Below, piece after piece: positions 26,670 through 34,168 of a stretch of DNA of 64,000 bases. The stretch lies in assembly GCA_964578835.1 (NCBI GenBank), contig CAZOEL010000008.1, positions 50,300 through 114,299 of the forward strand, given 5' to 3'. A program made the position numbers and the translations under genes. Position 1 is the first letter of the stretch; each line of letters opens with the position of its first letter. The DNA is from CAZOEL01 sp964578835. Lineage in GTDB: Bacteria > Desulfobacterota > Syntrophobacteria > Syntrophobacterales > Syntrophobacteraceae. The notes under the pieces were generated by a model. The model did not search any database. It was not told the origin of the DNA and saw only the letters and a program-made list of their open reading frames with translations.

Positions 26670-26942
26670 CTGCCGGTTCCAGACTTCCTCCCCGTTGACG
26701 CGCAAGAGATGAAACCGGCTGCAGACCGGAATTGACGCCCCCGCGGGATTGAAAGCAAGGAGCAGCGGAGCGCCGTCCTCCCGGACGCTCAAGAGACAAG
26801 CTCCTCTCCTTCGGTATACTCCATCCACAGTCAGACGACAATTCTTCCGGAACTTCCGCGCGGAAAGGCATGCTTTAGGGCGTTGGAGAGAGGCTCGCTC
26901 ACGATCAGCCCGCGTGATGCGGCCTGCTCCAGCGGCAGTTCG
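26670..26942 (-). pseudogene. Decayed HisKA_2-type histidine-kinase ATPase fragment
   Basis: Reading the minus strand from about 26940: one frame gives LPLEQAASRGLIVSEPLSNA then LKHAFPRGSSGRIVV, the N-box region of HWE/HisKA_2 kinases (usual 'IPCGLIxNELVSNALKHAFP'). It then meets a TGA, continues LWMEYTEGEELVS and meets a second TGA; a shifted frame continues LSVREDGAPLLLAFNPAGAS, matching 'LxVxDDGxGLPxxFDP'. So the G-box region is frameshifted and stop-containing. The remnant is cut at its upstream side by the MITE at 26951. Non-functional. Confidence 0.7.
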
Positions 26943-26950
26943 AATTAATT

Positions 26951-27075
26951 GTTGGCGCGCATAAGGGTTGGCGTGTCCCGTTCGCCCTGAGCTTGTCGAA
27001 GGGCGAACAGCCCCGATCATGCTTCGATACCTCAGCACGATCGGGTGGCGTATCCCAACCCTTATGCGCGCCAAC
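26951..27075. mobile_element. MITE-like palindromic element, copy 2
   Basis: 125 bp, about 95% identical to the copy at 19831, 21-bp perfect terminal inverted repeats with outer GTTGGCGCGC. Flanked by 8-bp direct repeats AATTAATT (26943-26950 and 27076-27083), different from those of copy 1. Interior contains GTTCGCCCTGAGCTTGTCGA, a sequence found in many bacterial intergenic repeats. Confidence 0.8.
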
Positions 27076-27083
27076 AATTAATT

Positions 27084-27482
27084 TGCAAGATTGGCGCCTT
27101 GATCACTGAGCCACTGTCGGAAGAAGGCCGGTTCTTCTGCTTGCTCGAACTACGAAATAGGAGATGGAATGGATATCTTACATTTATCATTATCGCGAAT
27201 AGGGAAGAAGATTTAAGAGTTGCATGGCCCTTGCAGGCCACGTTCTAGCGATGAGGAGGAATGGGATGCTTGCTAGACTCACCAGCATCGGGGCCAAGCT
27301 TCGCTTTCTCAGGAAATGAGCCGCCGGAACAGCGCCACGGAGAAGAGGAATGACCGATCTCAAGAATCTTGATCTGAGTTGAACCGTGGTTGATTCTCGA
27401 TCCTTCGCTTGGGCGTTGAACTGATGAACGAGGACAATCGAAAGTTGGTTTGACTAGGCAAAAGCAGTTATCACGACCACAT
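27084..27482. other. Non-coding gap
   Basis: About 400 bp between the MITE and the HPP gene. A 67-codon open frame at 27045-27248 starts inside the MITE and looks spurious. Nothing else recognised. Confidence 0.4.
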
Positions 27483-28025
27483 CTACATCCAAAACTCGGG
27501 ATACTTCCTGGTCTTGGGAATATTGTTGACGATCAGAGCCACGGCAAGCATGATCACAGCCCCGGCGGCAACAGGAACAAGGGCATACAGGTAGCCCAGC
27601 TGGTGAACTTTTTCTCCCCCGATTACGGCAATGAGGGCCGTAGCGCCCCCCGGCGGATGAAGCGTTTTGGTGAGATGCATGGCGGCAATGGCCGTTGCAA
27701 CGCCCAAAGCGGCGGCCAGCCACAAGTGTGGCGCCAACGCTTTATAAGCGGAAACGCCGATCAGAGCGGAAATGATATGTCCCCCGATGAGATTGGGAGG
27801 CTGAGCGAGAGGGCTCTTTATTGCTCCAAATATTAAGACCGCCGAAGCTCCGAAGGAGCCGATGATGAGAATGAGATCCGTCCCTTCAAAATAACGGTCG
27901 TTCAGATATCCAACCGCCGCTATTCCAAGGAGGCTTCCCATCCAGGACCAGCCGACCTCGGACAACTTTACGCGAGGTGGGCTCTGCGCACTTCCTTTCA
28001 TTTTTCTGAAGTATTCCACGAACAC
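27483..28025 (-). CDS. HPP-family integral membrane protein
   Basis: 180 residues from GTG 28025, placed 6 bp after GAGGAG; the frame runs to 28253 but that part overlaps the CBS gene. Four TM helices typical of the HPP family: WSWMGSLLGIAAVGYL, LILIIGSFGASAVLIFGAI, the HPP motif TLHPPGGATALIAVIGG, and LYALVPVAAGAVIMLAVAL. The GSFGASAVLIF and PPNLIGGH elements are also family marks. Some HPP proteins carry nitrite into chloroplasts or are fused to CBS domains; here the CBS pair is a separate gene overlapping by 28 bp. Transport substrate unknown. Confidence 0.85.
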   Translation of the reverse strand: MFVEYFRKMKGSAQSPPRVKLSEVGWSWMGSLLGIAAVGYLNDRYFEGTDLILIIGSFGASAVLIFGAIKSPLAQPPNLIGGHIISALIGVSAYKALAPHLWLAAALGVATAIAAMHLTKTLHPPGGATALIAVIGGEKVHQLGYLYALVPVAAGAVIMLAVALIVNNIPKTRKYPEFWM

Positions 28026-28645
28026 GTTCCGCTCCTCAAGGTTGCATTCACAATGTCGTTCCGCGCCAGTATGCCCAGAAGCCTGCCATCTGAGTCCGTG
28101 ACCGGCAGGCGGTTGATCTTCCTTTCCGTAAGAAGCCCGGTTATCTCCAGGAGGGGAGTATCCGCGGACACTGTTACGGCAGGAGAAGACATGATTTCCT
28201 TTACGGACAGGCTTCGAGCCGGAAGGGCTAGGTTTCCGCCCTCCTGCAGACATCGGGTCACAATGAGCATGAAGTTCACCCTTTCTTTAAATCCAAGCTG
28301 AGACAGGATGTCTTTCTCCGATACGACTCCGACCACCTTGCGACCTTCATCGATCACTGGGGCGCCCGATACGCCATTATCGCCCAGGATCTGAGCCGCC
28401 TCCATCAATGGCGTTTCCGGCAAGACATGAACCACTTGCTCTTTCATGATATCCCTGGCCTTCATCGAACGGGCAAAACGCTCCATCGAGCGCCTGTAGG
28501 CGATGCAGTAAAGCTCCTTGAAATCTCCCAAAGTGATGTCGATGTATCCGGGAATAGCCTTCATGGCCTCGAAGATGTCCTCCTCGGTAAGCCCTACACC
28601 CAATAAGGAGATATCCGTGTCTGTGTATTTTCGATCGATTCCCAT
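27998..28645 (-). CDS. CBS-domain pair protein
   Basis: 215 residues; AAGGGG before ATG 28645. A ~60-residue N-terminal helical region (TEEDIFEAMKAIPGYIDIT) precedes two CBS domains: MKARDIMKEQVVHVLPETPL...VSEKDIL and VKEIMSSPAVTVSADTPLLE...ARNDIV. Such pairs bind adenine nucleotides and gate a partner. Its 3' end overlaps the HPP gene, and HPP-CBS fusions exist in other bacteria, so it is probably the regulatory subunit of that membrane protein. Confidence 0.85.
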   Translation of the reverse strand: MGIDRKYTDTDISLLGVGLTEEDIFEAMKAIPGYIDITLGDFKELYCIAYRRSMERFARSMKARDIMKEQVVHVLPETPLMEAAQILGDNGVSGAPVIDEGRKVVGVVSEKDILSQLGFKERVNFMLIVTRCLQEGGNLALPARSLSVKEIMSSPAVTVSADTPLLEITGLLTERKINRLPVTDSDGRLLGILARNDIVNATLRSGTCSWNTSEK

Positions 28646-29019
28646 TTTTTTCCCCTTGTGATTGCTCCGGCTGCGGGGCCAAAAAGTTGACTAGCAACCA
28701 GCCCGTTATTTCGTCATTCAAGATAGCTGCTCTTTTCGAGAAATCATTTGACCTGTGTCAAATTTGCTTTTTTTATTTCACATCTCTTTGCTCTCGCCAA
28801 GCACTTCAGTCTGGTTTTGCATGAGCGACGCAGTCCTCGGGTCTTCCAGCCGCACTCATGTTTTGGACGATGGTAGAAGACGGAGGCGGCGGAGCGCCCG
28901 GCAGAAGACTTGAAAAGGAGAATACGGACAGGACTTGAAGGAATGAAGAGGGATCGAATGGGCCGTGGAAGACACGGACTGGCGTTCGGATGCTGAAGTC
29001 GCATACGCAATATTCTTTC

Positions 29020-29048
29020 TTGACAGAATGACCTTTCGGTCTTAATTA
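29020..29048 (+). promoter_or_regulatory. Sigma-70 promoter for tetR-cupin
   Basis: TTGACA (29020-29025), 17-bp spacer, TAATTA (29043-29048). The spacer contains GACCTTTCGGTC, itself a short palindrome. Confidence 0.72.
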
Positions 29049-29067
29049 ACTGAATAGCAATTCAGTT
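29048..29067. promoter_or_regulatory. Palindromic operator for the TetR protein
   Basis: AACTGAAT-AGCA-ATTCAGTT, a perfect 8-bp inverted repeat overlapping the end of the -10 and the expected transcript start. Placement is ideal for autorepression; binding is inferred. Confidence 0.6.
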
Positions 29068-29080
29068 GATGGGTGGGAAA

Positions 29081-29680
29081 ATGAGCATCGAGAAGTTGAA
29101 GACCGAGGTTCGTAGGGATCAGATTGCCCGGGCTGCTTTGAGCCTCATCGCAAGCCAGGGCATGAGCGAGCTCAAGATCGCCGGGCTCTCACGCCGGGTG
29201 GGAGTGGCCCCGTCAGCCATCTATCACCACTTCAGGAACAAAGAAGAGGTAGTCGACGCCGTCTTGGCTCTTTTGGAAAAAAGATTCCTTGGCAACGTGA
29301 AAACAGCAATCGAGAAGTCTCACGATCCTCTGGCGCAGCTAAAAGAAATTCTGTTCCTCCATGTCAAACTGATTCTCGAGCACAGCGCGCTGCCGAGAAT
29401 CCTCTTTTCCGAAGAAATCTACGGGGGAAAACCTGAAAGAAAGGCGAAGCTCAACGCTATTGTCATGAATTATCTCGATGAAGTCGCGCGAGTCATTCGG
29501 GAAGGTCAGCAGCAGAACCGCATCCGCTCAGATATTCAGCCATCGACACTGTCGGTTATGTTCCTCGGCCTCGTGCAACCGACGGCCATTCTGTGGCATT
29601 TGAGCGACGGGACATTCGATGCGGCTAAGCAGGTGGAGAAGGCATGGCCCGTTTTTTGTGAAACCATAGTTGCTCGCTAA
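29081..29680 (+). CDS. TetR-family transcriptional regulator
   Basis: 199 residues from ATG 29081 (GGGTGGG upstream; TTG 29066 and ATG 29069 lie within or touching the operator). N-terminal helix-turn-helix: RDQIARAALSLIASQGMSEL then IAGLSRRVGVAPSAIYHHFR with NKEEVVDAV, the canonical TetR pattern. The C-terminal ligand domain resembles the regulators with the 'SALPRILFSEE' and 'VMFLGLVQPTAILWHLSDGT' elements seen in TetR_C_11-like proteins. It likely represses itself and the cupin gene 54 bp downstream. Ligand unknown. Confidence 0.88.
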   Translation: MSIEKLKTEVRRDQIARAALSLIASQGMSELKIAGLSRRVGVAPSAIYHHFRNKEEVVDAVLALLEKRFLGNVKTAIEKSHDPLAQLKEILFLHVKLILEHSALPRILFSEEIYGGKPERKAKLNAIVMNYLDEVARVIREGQQQNRIRSDIQPSTLSVMFLGLVQPTAILWHLSDGTFDAAKQVEKAWPVFCETIVAR

Positions 29681-29734
29681 AAAACATATGAATCTGCGTT
29701 CGGTTGATCCGGACAATCAAAAAGGAAGAAAGTT

Positions 29735-30052
29735 ATGAAGAAAGTCAATCTTTATGAGGCGAACGGTTTCGATGAGAAAGCGTTCAAAAACCTTCTCGTA
29801 CACGATTCACCCTACTTTAAAATCCTCAACTTCAATTTCAAGGCGGGACAGGAGCTTCCCGTCCATTCGCACGACATCGAAGGGGAAGTGAGCCTGGTCG
29901 TGATCGAAGGAGAAGGGGAATTCCTGGGAGAAGATGGAGCGTCAATCCCTGCAAGGGCAGGGGACGTGCTTGTCTCGGAAATCGCCGAGCCTCACGGGCT
30001 GAGGGCAAAGACCGATCTTCGCCTCCTCGTCGCCATCGCCCCGCCCATCTGA
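29735..30052 (+). CDS. Small cupin-domain protein
   Basis: 105 residues, AAGGAAGAAAG ribosome site. Single cupin barrel: motif 1 ELPVHSHDIEGEVSLVVIEG with His43/His45 and a Glu, motif 2 ARAGDVLVSEIAEPHGLRA with a metal-ligand His. Such stand-alone cupins bind Fe, Mn, Ni or Zn and act as enzymes or sensors. Cotranscription with the TetR gene suggests it is the regulated function. Confidence 0.82.
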   Translation: MKKVNLYEANGFDEKAFKNLLVHDSPYFKILNFNFKAGQELPVHSHDIEGEVSLVVIEGEGEFLGEDGASIPARAGDVLVSEIAEPHGLRAKTDLRLLVAIAPPI

Positions 30053-30546
30053 TGCGGGTCGCCCTGTGAAACGCCGGCGCCGCTCGGCGGAGCCCCAAGG
30101 GCATTTTGAAGAGATGCTGGATGTTTGATCCCGGCGCCGGATGCTTGACAAGCACCGCGCAGGCATGAGTGCGGAAGCATTTTCCGGCCCCGGGATCAAG
30201 CAATTTGTTTTCGTAGCAGGAAGCTTGTCAGAGCGTCCTTCATGCATGCATATTTCTGGCGCTACAGTGTAGGAAGACTGTTGTTCCTGCTTCTATGAGG
30301 CTCCATTAAGACAAAGGCTATGCACGTCATTCCGGCGATCTTCGAGCCGGAATCCCACCGACGCGGGAAGCGCTGACATGGATTCCGGCTGAAAAAATGC
30401 CGGAATGAAAAACCAGAAGTTCGAAGCTCCTACAAAATGCACCCATGCGACAAGTTGCAGTCCAAACGCGCACAGCGCTCGATATTAAGGTCTTTAACTG
30501 GAACTCCGGTCAGCACAAATTAGCCGCGAAAAGACAAATTTCTCTC
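30053..30546. other. Non-coding gap before tRNA
   Basis: No supported gene. Around 30325-30415 there is an inverted pair based on CATTCCGGC and GCCGGAATG, a common intergenic palindrome type. Confidence 0.4.
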
Positions 30547-30575
30547 TTGCAAATCTCGAAAGATAGTTGTATATA
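30547..30575 (+). promoter_or_regulatory. Promoter of tRNA-Lys
   Basis: TTGCAA (30547-30552), 17-bp spacer, TATATA (30570-30575), 43 bp before the tRNA 5' end. Confidence 0.6.
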
Positions 30576-30618
30576 GTTATTCGTTTCTGGGGGTAAGAGT
30601 AAATAACGCTGAAAGTTC

Positions 30619-30691
30619 GGGCCGTTAGCTCAATAGGTAGAGCAGCTGACTCTTAATCAGGAGGTTTGGGGTTCGATTCCCTAACGGCCCA
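30619..30691 (+). tRNA. tRNA-Lys (anticodon CTT)
   Basis: 73 nt with acceptor stem GGGCCGT/ACGGCCC, D-arm GCTC...GAGC, anticodon loop CTCTTAA (anticodon CTT), T-arm TGGGG-TTCGATT-CCCTA and discriminator A. CCA is not encoded. The outermost anticodon-stem pair is G-G. No integration direct repeat was noticed at its 3' end. Confidence 0.95.
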
Positions 30692-30702
30692 CTAAGAAAA
30701 TC

Positions 30703-30737
30703 AAGGGGTTACGGTCGAAGAGGCTGTGGCCCCTTTC
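30703..30737 (+). terminator. Terminator of tRNA-Lys
   Basis: AAGGGG (30703-30708) pairs with CCCCTT (30730-30735), followed by TCTCG; 11 bp after the tRNA. Confidence 0.45.
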
Positions 30738-30815
30738 TCGTTCGAGGTTGGTTTTGCCGAAAATCCCTTTTACCCATTCCTATTGTTTTCTACCCTATGC
30801 CTTTTGCGGAGGAGA

Positions 30816-31118
30816 TTATTCAGGCTCGCTCCGTTCTTTGTCCCGGTTACATTCTTCACATACGTCGTGTAATTCTTGAAGATCATCTGGATGTCGCAAC
30901 GCCCTGTAACTCAAGCAATCCAGTTGAGGTCCCGGCACAGCCCCCCACGCGAAATCCTCAAAAAAGACCTGATCGGAAGTGAGCTTGAGCCCGTATGTTT
31001 CTCTTTCCAATTGTTCAAAGAACTCCCGCCTTTTGCTGTGCGGGAAAGAGTCTGCAAACCTGAAGGCGCCCTCTTTAATCCGGGGTGGCTCTTCCATGAC
31101 GGGAGCAAGATCTTCCAA
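30816..31118 (-). CDS. Hypothetical protein
   Basis: 100 residues from TTG 31118 (ATG at 31097 alternative), neither with a clear ribosome site. Composition is protein-like: charged helix KRREFFEQLERETYGL, then VFFEDFAWGAVPGPQLDCLS and a C-terminal CEEC (VCEECNRDK). The opposite strand also has an open frame, and no family is recognised, so it may be spurious. Confidence 0.3.
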   Translation of the reverse strand: MEDLAPVMEEPPRIKEGAFRFADSFPHSKRREFFEQLERETYGLKLTSDQVFFEDFAWGAVPGPQLDCLSYRALRHPDDLQELHDVCEECNRDKERSEPE

Positions 31119-31224
31119 TTGATTCCGATACGGAAGGAGCAGCTTTAGTATCTTTCCGGCTGATTATTTTTCCGCCATGCCCGGGCGAAACACCACCCGG
31201 GCTCACTAACTTAGAAAAGTTCGC

Positions 31225-31716
31225 CTATTTGAGGTTTGCCTTCTCTTTGTATAAATCCATCCAGCCCTGAAGCACATCTATGTTCTTCTGCAATCCTTCA
31301 ACCCCTGCCGATCTTGCTGCCTTCAGATCCCTCAAGAGCGCGCCATAGGGGGCTGCAAGCTCTTTTTCCATGGGGAGTACTATTGCTGTCTGATCCTCGA
31401 CCCTTTTCACAAAGAAGCTCTTAAACACCTTCAGAGCATCGCCTTCGTTCTCGAACACAACAGCTGTGAGGCTGCCAACATCGAGGTCTCGAACCGGTAC
31501 CGGATCGATCGATTGGCATCTGAGTGCGCCAACTCCGGAGAACCGGCCTTCCATAAGGCAGAGCTCACCGCCCCTCACGGCGAAGAAATACCTCACCGGA
31601 AGGGAGACGTATAGATAGGAAAGCAACATAACGATCAACAAAAAAGGTATTAGCCAGATAATCCTTCTCCCCAAAAGACGCTCTTGGTTGATCAACTTGG
31701 GTGATAGATCTTCCAT
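31225..31716 (-). CDS. Single-pass membrane protein of unknown function
   Basis: 163 residues; AAGGAGAGTGAA before ATG 31716. One TM helix at ~20-40 (IIWLIPFLLIVMLLSYLYVS) puts a ~120-residue domain outside: VRYFFAVRGGELCLMEGRFS, then a helical C-terminus (LLRDLKAARSAGVEGLQKNI). No family recognised. It stands alone; the clear ribosome site and coherent TM-plus-domain layout support it being real. Confidence 0.65.
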   Translation of the reverse strand: MEDLSPKLINQERLLGRRIIWLIPFLLIVMLLSYLYVSLPVRYFFAVRGGELCLMEGRFSGVGALRCQSIDPVPVRDLDVGSLTAVVFENEGDALKVFKSFFVKRVEDQTAIVLPMEKELAAPYGALLRDLKAARSAGVEGLQKNIDVLQGWMDLYKEKANLK

Positions 31717-32147
31717 TTCACTCTCCTTATTCTGATTGTCTCTCTATACAAAACCACCAAGAAGACGAGCATTTATCATACCCACTGCCGTAGCTCCGCG
31801 CAACTAGATCTTCCTACATTCCGTATTCTTCTCCTCTCCATCGAAAAGACTCAGATATCTTGTCACACGAAACCTCCTCTGAGATGAATGATGCATGAGC
31901 TATTTATCGAGGCTTGAACGCCGTCTTTCATATCGGGATAAAGAAGGCGGAGCTTGAATCAAAACCGATTTGCGCTTGCATCCGGCATTTACGATGAAAG
32001 TAAAATATGGCAATAGCGCAAAACTCACCCGGCTGAGCCCTTTTTGAACCACGAAAAACACGAAAGACACGAAAAGTATGATCAACAATTGGAAAGAGAG
32101 GCATTCCGCTTTATGAAATTTCGTGCTTTTCGTGGTCTATAGAAAAG
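31717..32147. other. Non-coding gap with inverted repeat
   Basis: Contains the repeat at 32046-32140; no gene supported. Confidence 0.4.
32046..32140. repeat. Inverted repeat of CACGAAA units
   Basis: ACCACGAAAAACACGAAAGA near the left end is mirrored by TTTCGTGCTTTTCGTGGT at the right (32119-32136). A frequent intergenic palindrome type. Confidence 0.5.
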
Positions 32148-32432
32148 GTGACTTTTCCGTTATTGCCTAAATACTATAACCTTCAGGCGTTTCATGCTCT
32201 CCGGATCGGGTTGTGCGTCAAGGTCGATCAGGGAATGCTTACAGTCGAGGAGGCGACGAAGATCTTCGAGAGGGCGCGCTTGGCGCTGCTGGAAAAGAAG
32301 GCGGCTGAGGAGGAATCGGAAGCGATGCTCTGGGAGCGCCCCCAAAATAATCGAAAGCCGGGCTACTACACCCGGCTTGAGCGCACACCAGCGTTTGTTC
32401 CCCCCTTTTTTCTTCTAATTGGGGCTCGCTGA
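32148..32432 (+). CDS. Hypothetical short protein, doubtful
   Basis: 94 codons from GTG 32148; ATG 32235 is an alternative start. The segment LTVEEATKIFERARLALLEK is a plausible amphipathic helix rich in Glu and Lys, but the C-terminus runs through a perfect hairpin (AAGCCGGG/CCCGGCTT, 32355-32378) and overlaps the convergent gene by 18 bp. No family recognised. Confidence 0.3.
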   Translation: MTFPLLPKYYNLQAFHALRIGLCVKVDQGMLTVEEATKIFERARLALLEKKAAEEESEAMLWERPQNNRKPGYYTRLERTPAFVPPFFLLIGAR

Positions 32433-32630
32433 TTGAGCGAAATTGATCTTCCCCGATGGATCGTTTGACGGAACGTATTCCCGTGTTTCTAACCTGGAGT
32501 CATCATCGATGCAGCAATCAAATTCCTGCGAGCTCACGTAATTTGGGTCACTAAGACAATCCATGGGACAAAGGCGCCTACGACCCTCATCATCTTTAGC
32601 CCATACCCATGGGTTTGTATCGGAAGTCAT
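32415..32630 (-). CDS. Small cysteine- and aspartate-rich protein
   Basis: 71 residues from ATG 32630, with GGGAGG 7 bp upstream; the frame continues to 32747 without another ribosome site. WVWAKDDEGRRRLCPMDCLS and FDCCIDDDSRLETREYVP show four cysteines among acidic residues. No signal peptide. Unknown family; small size lowers certainty. Confidence 0.5.
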   Translation of the reverse strand: MTSDTNPWVWAKDDEGRRRLCPMDCLSDPNYVSSQEFDCCIDDDSRLETREYVPSNDPSGKINFAQSASPN

Positions 32631-32978
32631 GATTACGCCTCCCTTTATTGGTTTCCCTATCAACACAAAAACTAAATGGCCACGAAGAGACGGAATCGTT
32701 GTGAGCTTACGTCTTGCAACGGATTTCTTCGCTATATCGCATTCCACACATTGATTTGCAGGGAAAAAATCTCAGCCCAATATGGTCATCGCGTCTCAGG
32801 CCATCCAAAGCCTCTGTCAATAATCTTTTCAATATAATAGGATCTTATGTAACAAATGACAAGTTATTATCTTTAAAGAAGGTATTTAAGGATGGTGAAA
32901 AAAGGCTGTCCTCTCATCAAAACAAGAAGAAGCCTCAGGGCTACAGCGATGATGATGGCCCTGAGGCAGGATTAGACC
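32631..32978. other. AT-rich non-coding gap
   Basis: Noticeably more AT-rich than surroundings around 32820-32900. A 9-bp hairpin CCTCAGGGC (32933-32941)/GCCCTGAGG (32958-32966) lies directly before the next ATG. Confidence 0.4.
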
Positions 32979-33386
32979 ATGAAGTTGCAGGATTCAGAAG
33001 AAATCGCAGTTAAAGCCAATCGTGAGGTGGTGGACACCTTACGCCAGGACTCATTTTGTTATCGGCTTGAGAGAATCAGGTGTGGGAGAGAAAAATGCAG
33101 ATGCGCCAGAGGACAATTGCATGGACCCTACTGGTATGTGTATTATCGGGAGAATGGGCGATTGAAGTCTGAATACCTGGGAAGAATGCTCCCGCCATTT
33201 CATCCAGCGCTAACGGAATATTCAGATCGGCTCCACCGAAGAAACGAGGAAGAGAGGAAAAAGATCCGCAGCTTGGTAGAAGAGTCGCAACTGTTGCGGT
33301 TACAATCAGGTCTGCATCGAGCAAAATTAAAGCGTCTGAGCGTTGACCAGCGTACATATGATTGGCATGATATCCCTCCGACTTAA
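32979..33386 (+). CDS. DUF6788-like protein
   Basis: 135 residues. Core motif CGREKCRCARGQLHGPYWYV followed by YYRENGRLKSEYLGR: the Cys-x(4)-Cys-x-Cys, HGPYWY and GR-x-x-S-x-Y-x-G pattern I associate with DUF6788, small proteins frequent in mobile or accessory DNA. The C-terminal third is a basic coiled helix (RLHRRNEEERKKIRSLVEES). No classical ribosome site; the hairpin just upstream may influence expression. Function unknown. Confidence 0.6.
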   Translation: MKLQDSEEIAVKANREVVDTLRQDSFCYRLERIRCGREKCRCARGQLHGPYWYVYYRENGRLKSEYLGRMLPPFHPALTEYSDRLHRRNEEERKKIRSLVEESQLLRLQSGLHRAKLKRLSVDQRTYDWHDIPPT

Positions 33387-33853
33387 TTCATCCAGATTTC
33401 TTTCGCCACTGAACCCCTACAGCAGGATAAATCTTCAGGCGAGCACCTTTTGGAGCTCTATGGACTTTGCCTGTACTTCAGCAGGATGGAAATGGAAGAG
33501 GACGTTCCTCAGGGAGTCGCTCTATCGCCTCTTGATTTGATGGATGGTTAGTTGCAGTGGCTCCGCTGCACTGTGGGGGTGGGAAAAGAGTTGATAGAGA
33601 GGCCGTTCAGCAGAATTATGCGTGTGCGACATTTCCATCATCGGGACGATGCTGGAGATGAATTCTGGCGAATGCGCTCCCTGCTGAGCATCAACCTATC
33701 GGTATCTTATGCTCCCTCCTCTGAACACGATTCAACAGTGTGTGGCAAATTTGGATTATCTGTTTTGCGCGGGTGAGCGTCGCAAAGGAAATGGGCGGCC
33801 AGAGGCGAGCCGCCCTGGGAACAACAGCAAAGCGTGATGGTGATTAGGGGAGC
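33387..33853. other. Gap with possible coding remnant
   Basis: From 33390 to 33551 the plus strand reads protein-like text (EPLQQDKSSGEHLLELYGLC) ending at a TAG, without a start codon, so it may be a decayed gene end. The following 74-codon frame to 33776 has no support. Confidence 0.3.
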
Positions 33854-34168
33854 TTATTCGTTGTAGCCACAACCCACGATCAAGCCCGATTTGGTTTTTC
33901 GGGAATAGGTGCACTTATTTGCACCCGCCCATTCATATCTTACATAGGCGCCATCCGGTGTCCCCTTAACCACTTCATTGTAAACGATCTCGGCCTTTTC
34001 CTTGAGATTCTGACCTACAAGCGTCGGATGAACAATTAGCTTACCGTTCCCTTCCATGATGAACACATACGGATCTTTCTGGGCCGCGTCTGCGAAATTT
34101 TCAGCCTTCTTGCCACCGTCCATGGCGACGACAATTTCATCCACTTGCTTTTTGACCAAGTCTTTCAT
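33854..34168 (-). CDS. Stand-alone Cache-like ligand-binding protein
   Basis: 104 residues; AAGGAGG 5 bp before ATG 34168. The segment DPYVFIMEGNGKLIVHPTLV followed by NLKEKAEIVYNEVVKG and ending KTKSGLIVGCGYNE matches the single-Cache sensor fold normally found as the periplasmic part of chemoreceptors and kinases. Here there is no signal peptide, TM or output domain, so it would be a soluble cytosolic Cache unit. Neighbours give no partner. It may be a free ligand-binding module or a fragment of a receptor that kept its own start. Confidence 0.72.
   Translation of the reverse strand: MKDLVKKQVDEIVVAMDGGKKAENFADAAQKDPYVFIMEGNGKLIVHPTLVGQNLKEKAEIVYNEVVKGTPDGAYVRYEWAGANKCTYSRKTKSGLIVGCGYNE

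Larger units (their letters stand above)
28646..29080. other. Divergent intergenic region
   Basis: Between CBS (minus) and TetR (plus). Contains the TetR promoter and operator near its right end; the left part shows nothing definite. Confidence 0.45.

Noticed and set aside
30619..30991. Genomic island integrated at tRNA-Lys
   Set aside because: No integrase gene and no repeated tRNA 3' end were noticed downstream, though the following DNA is gene-poor.
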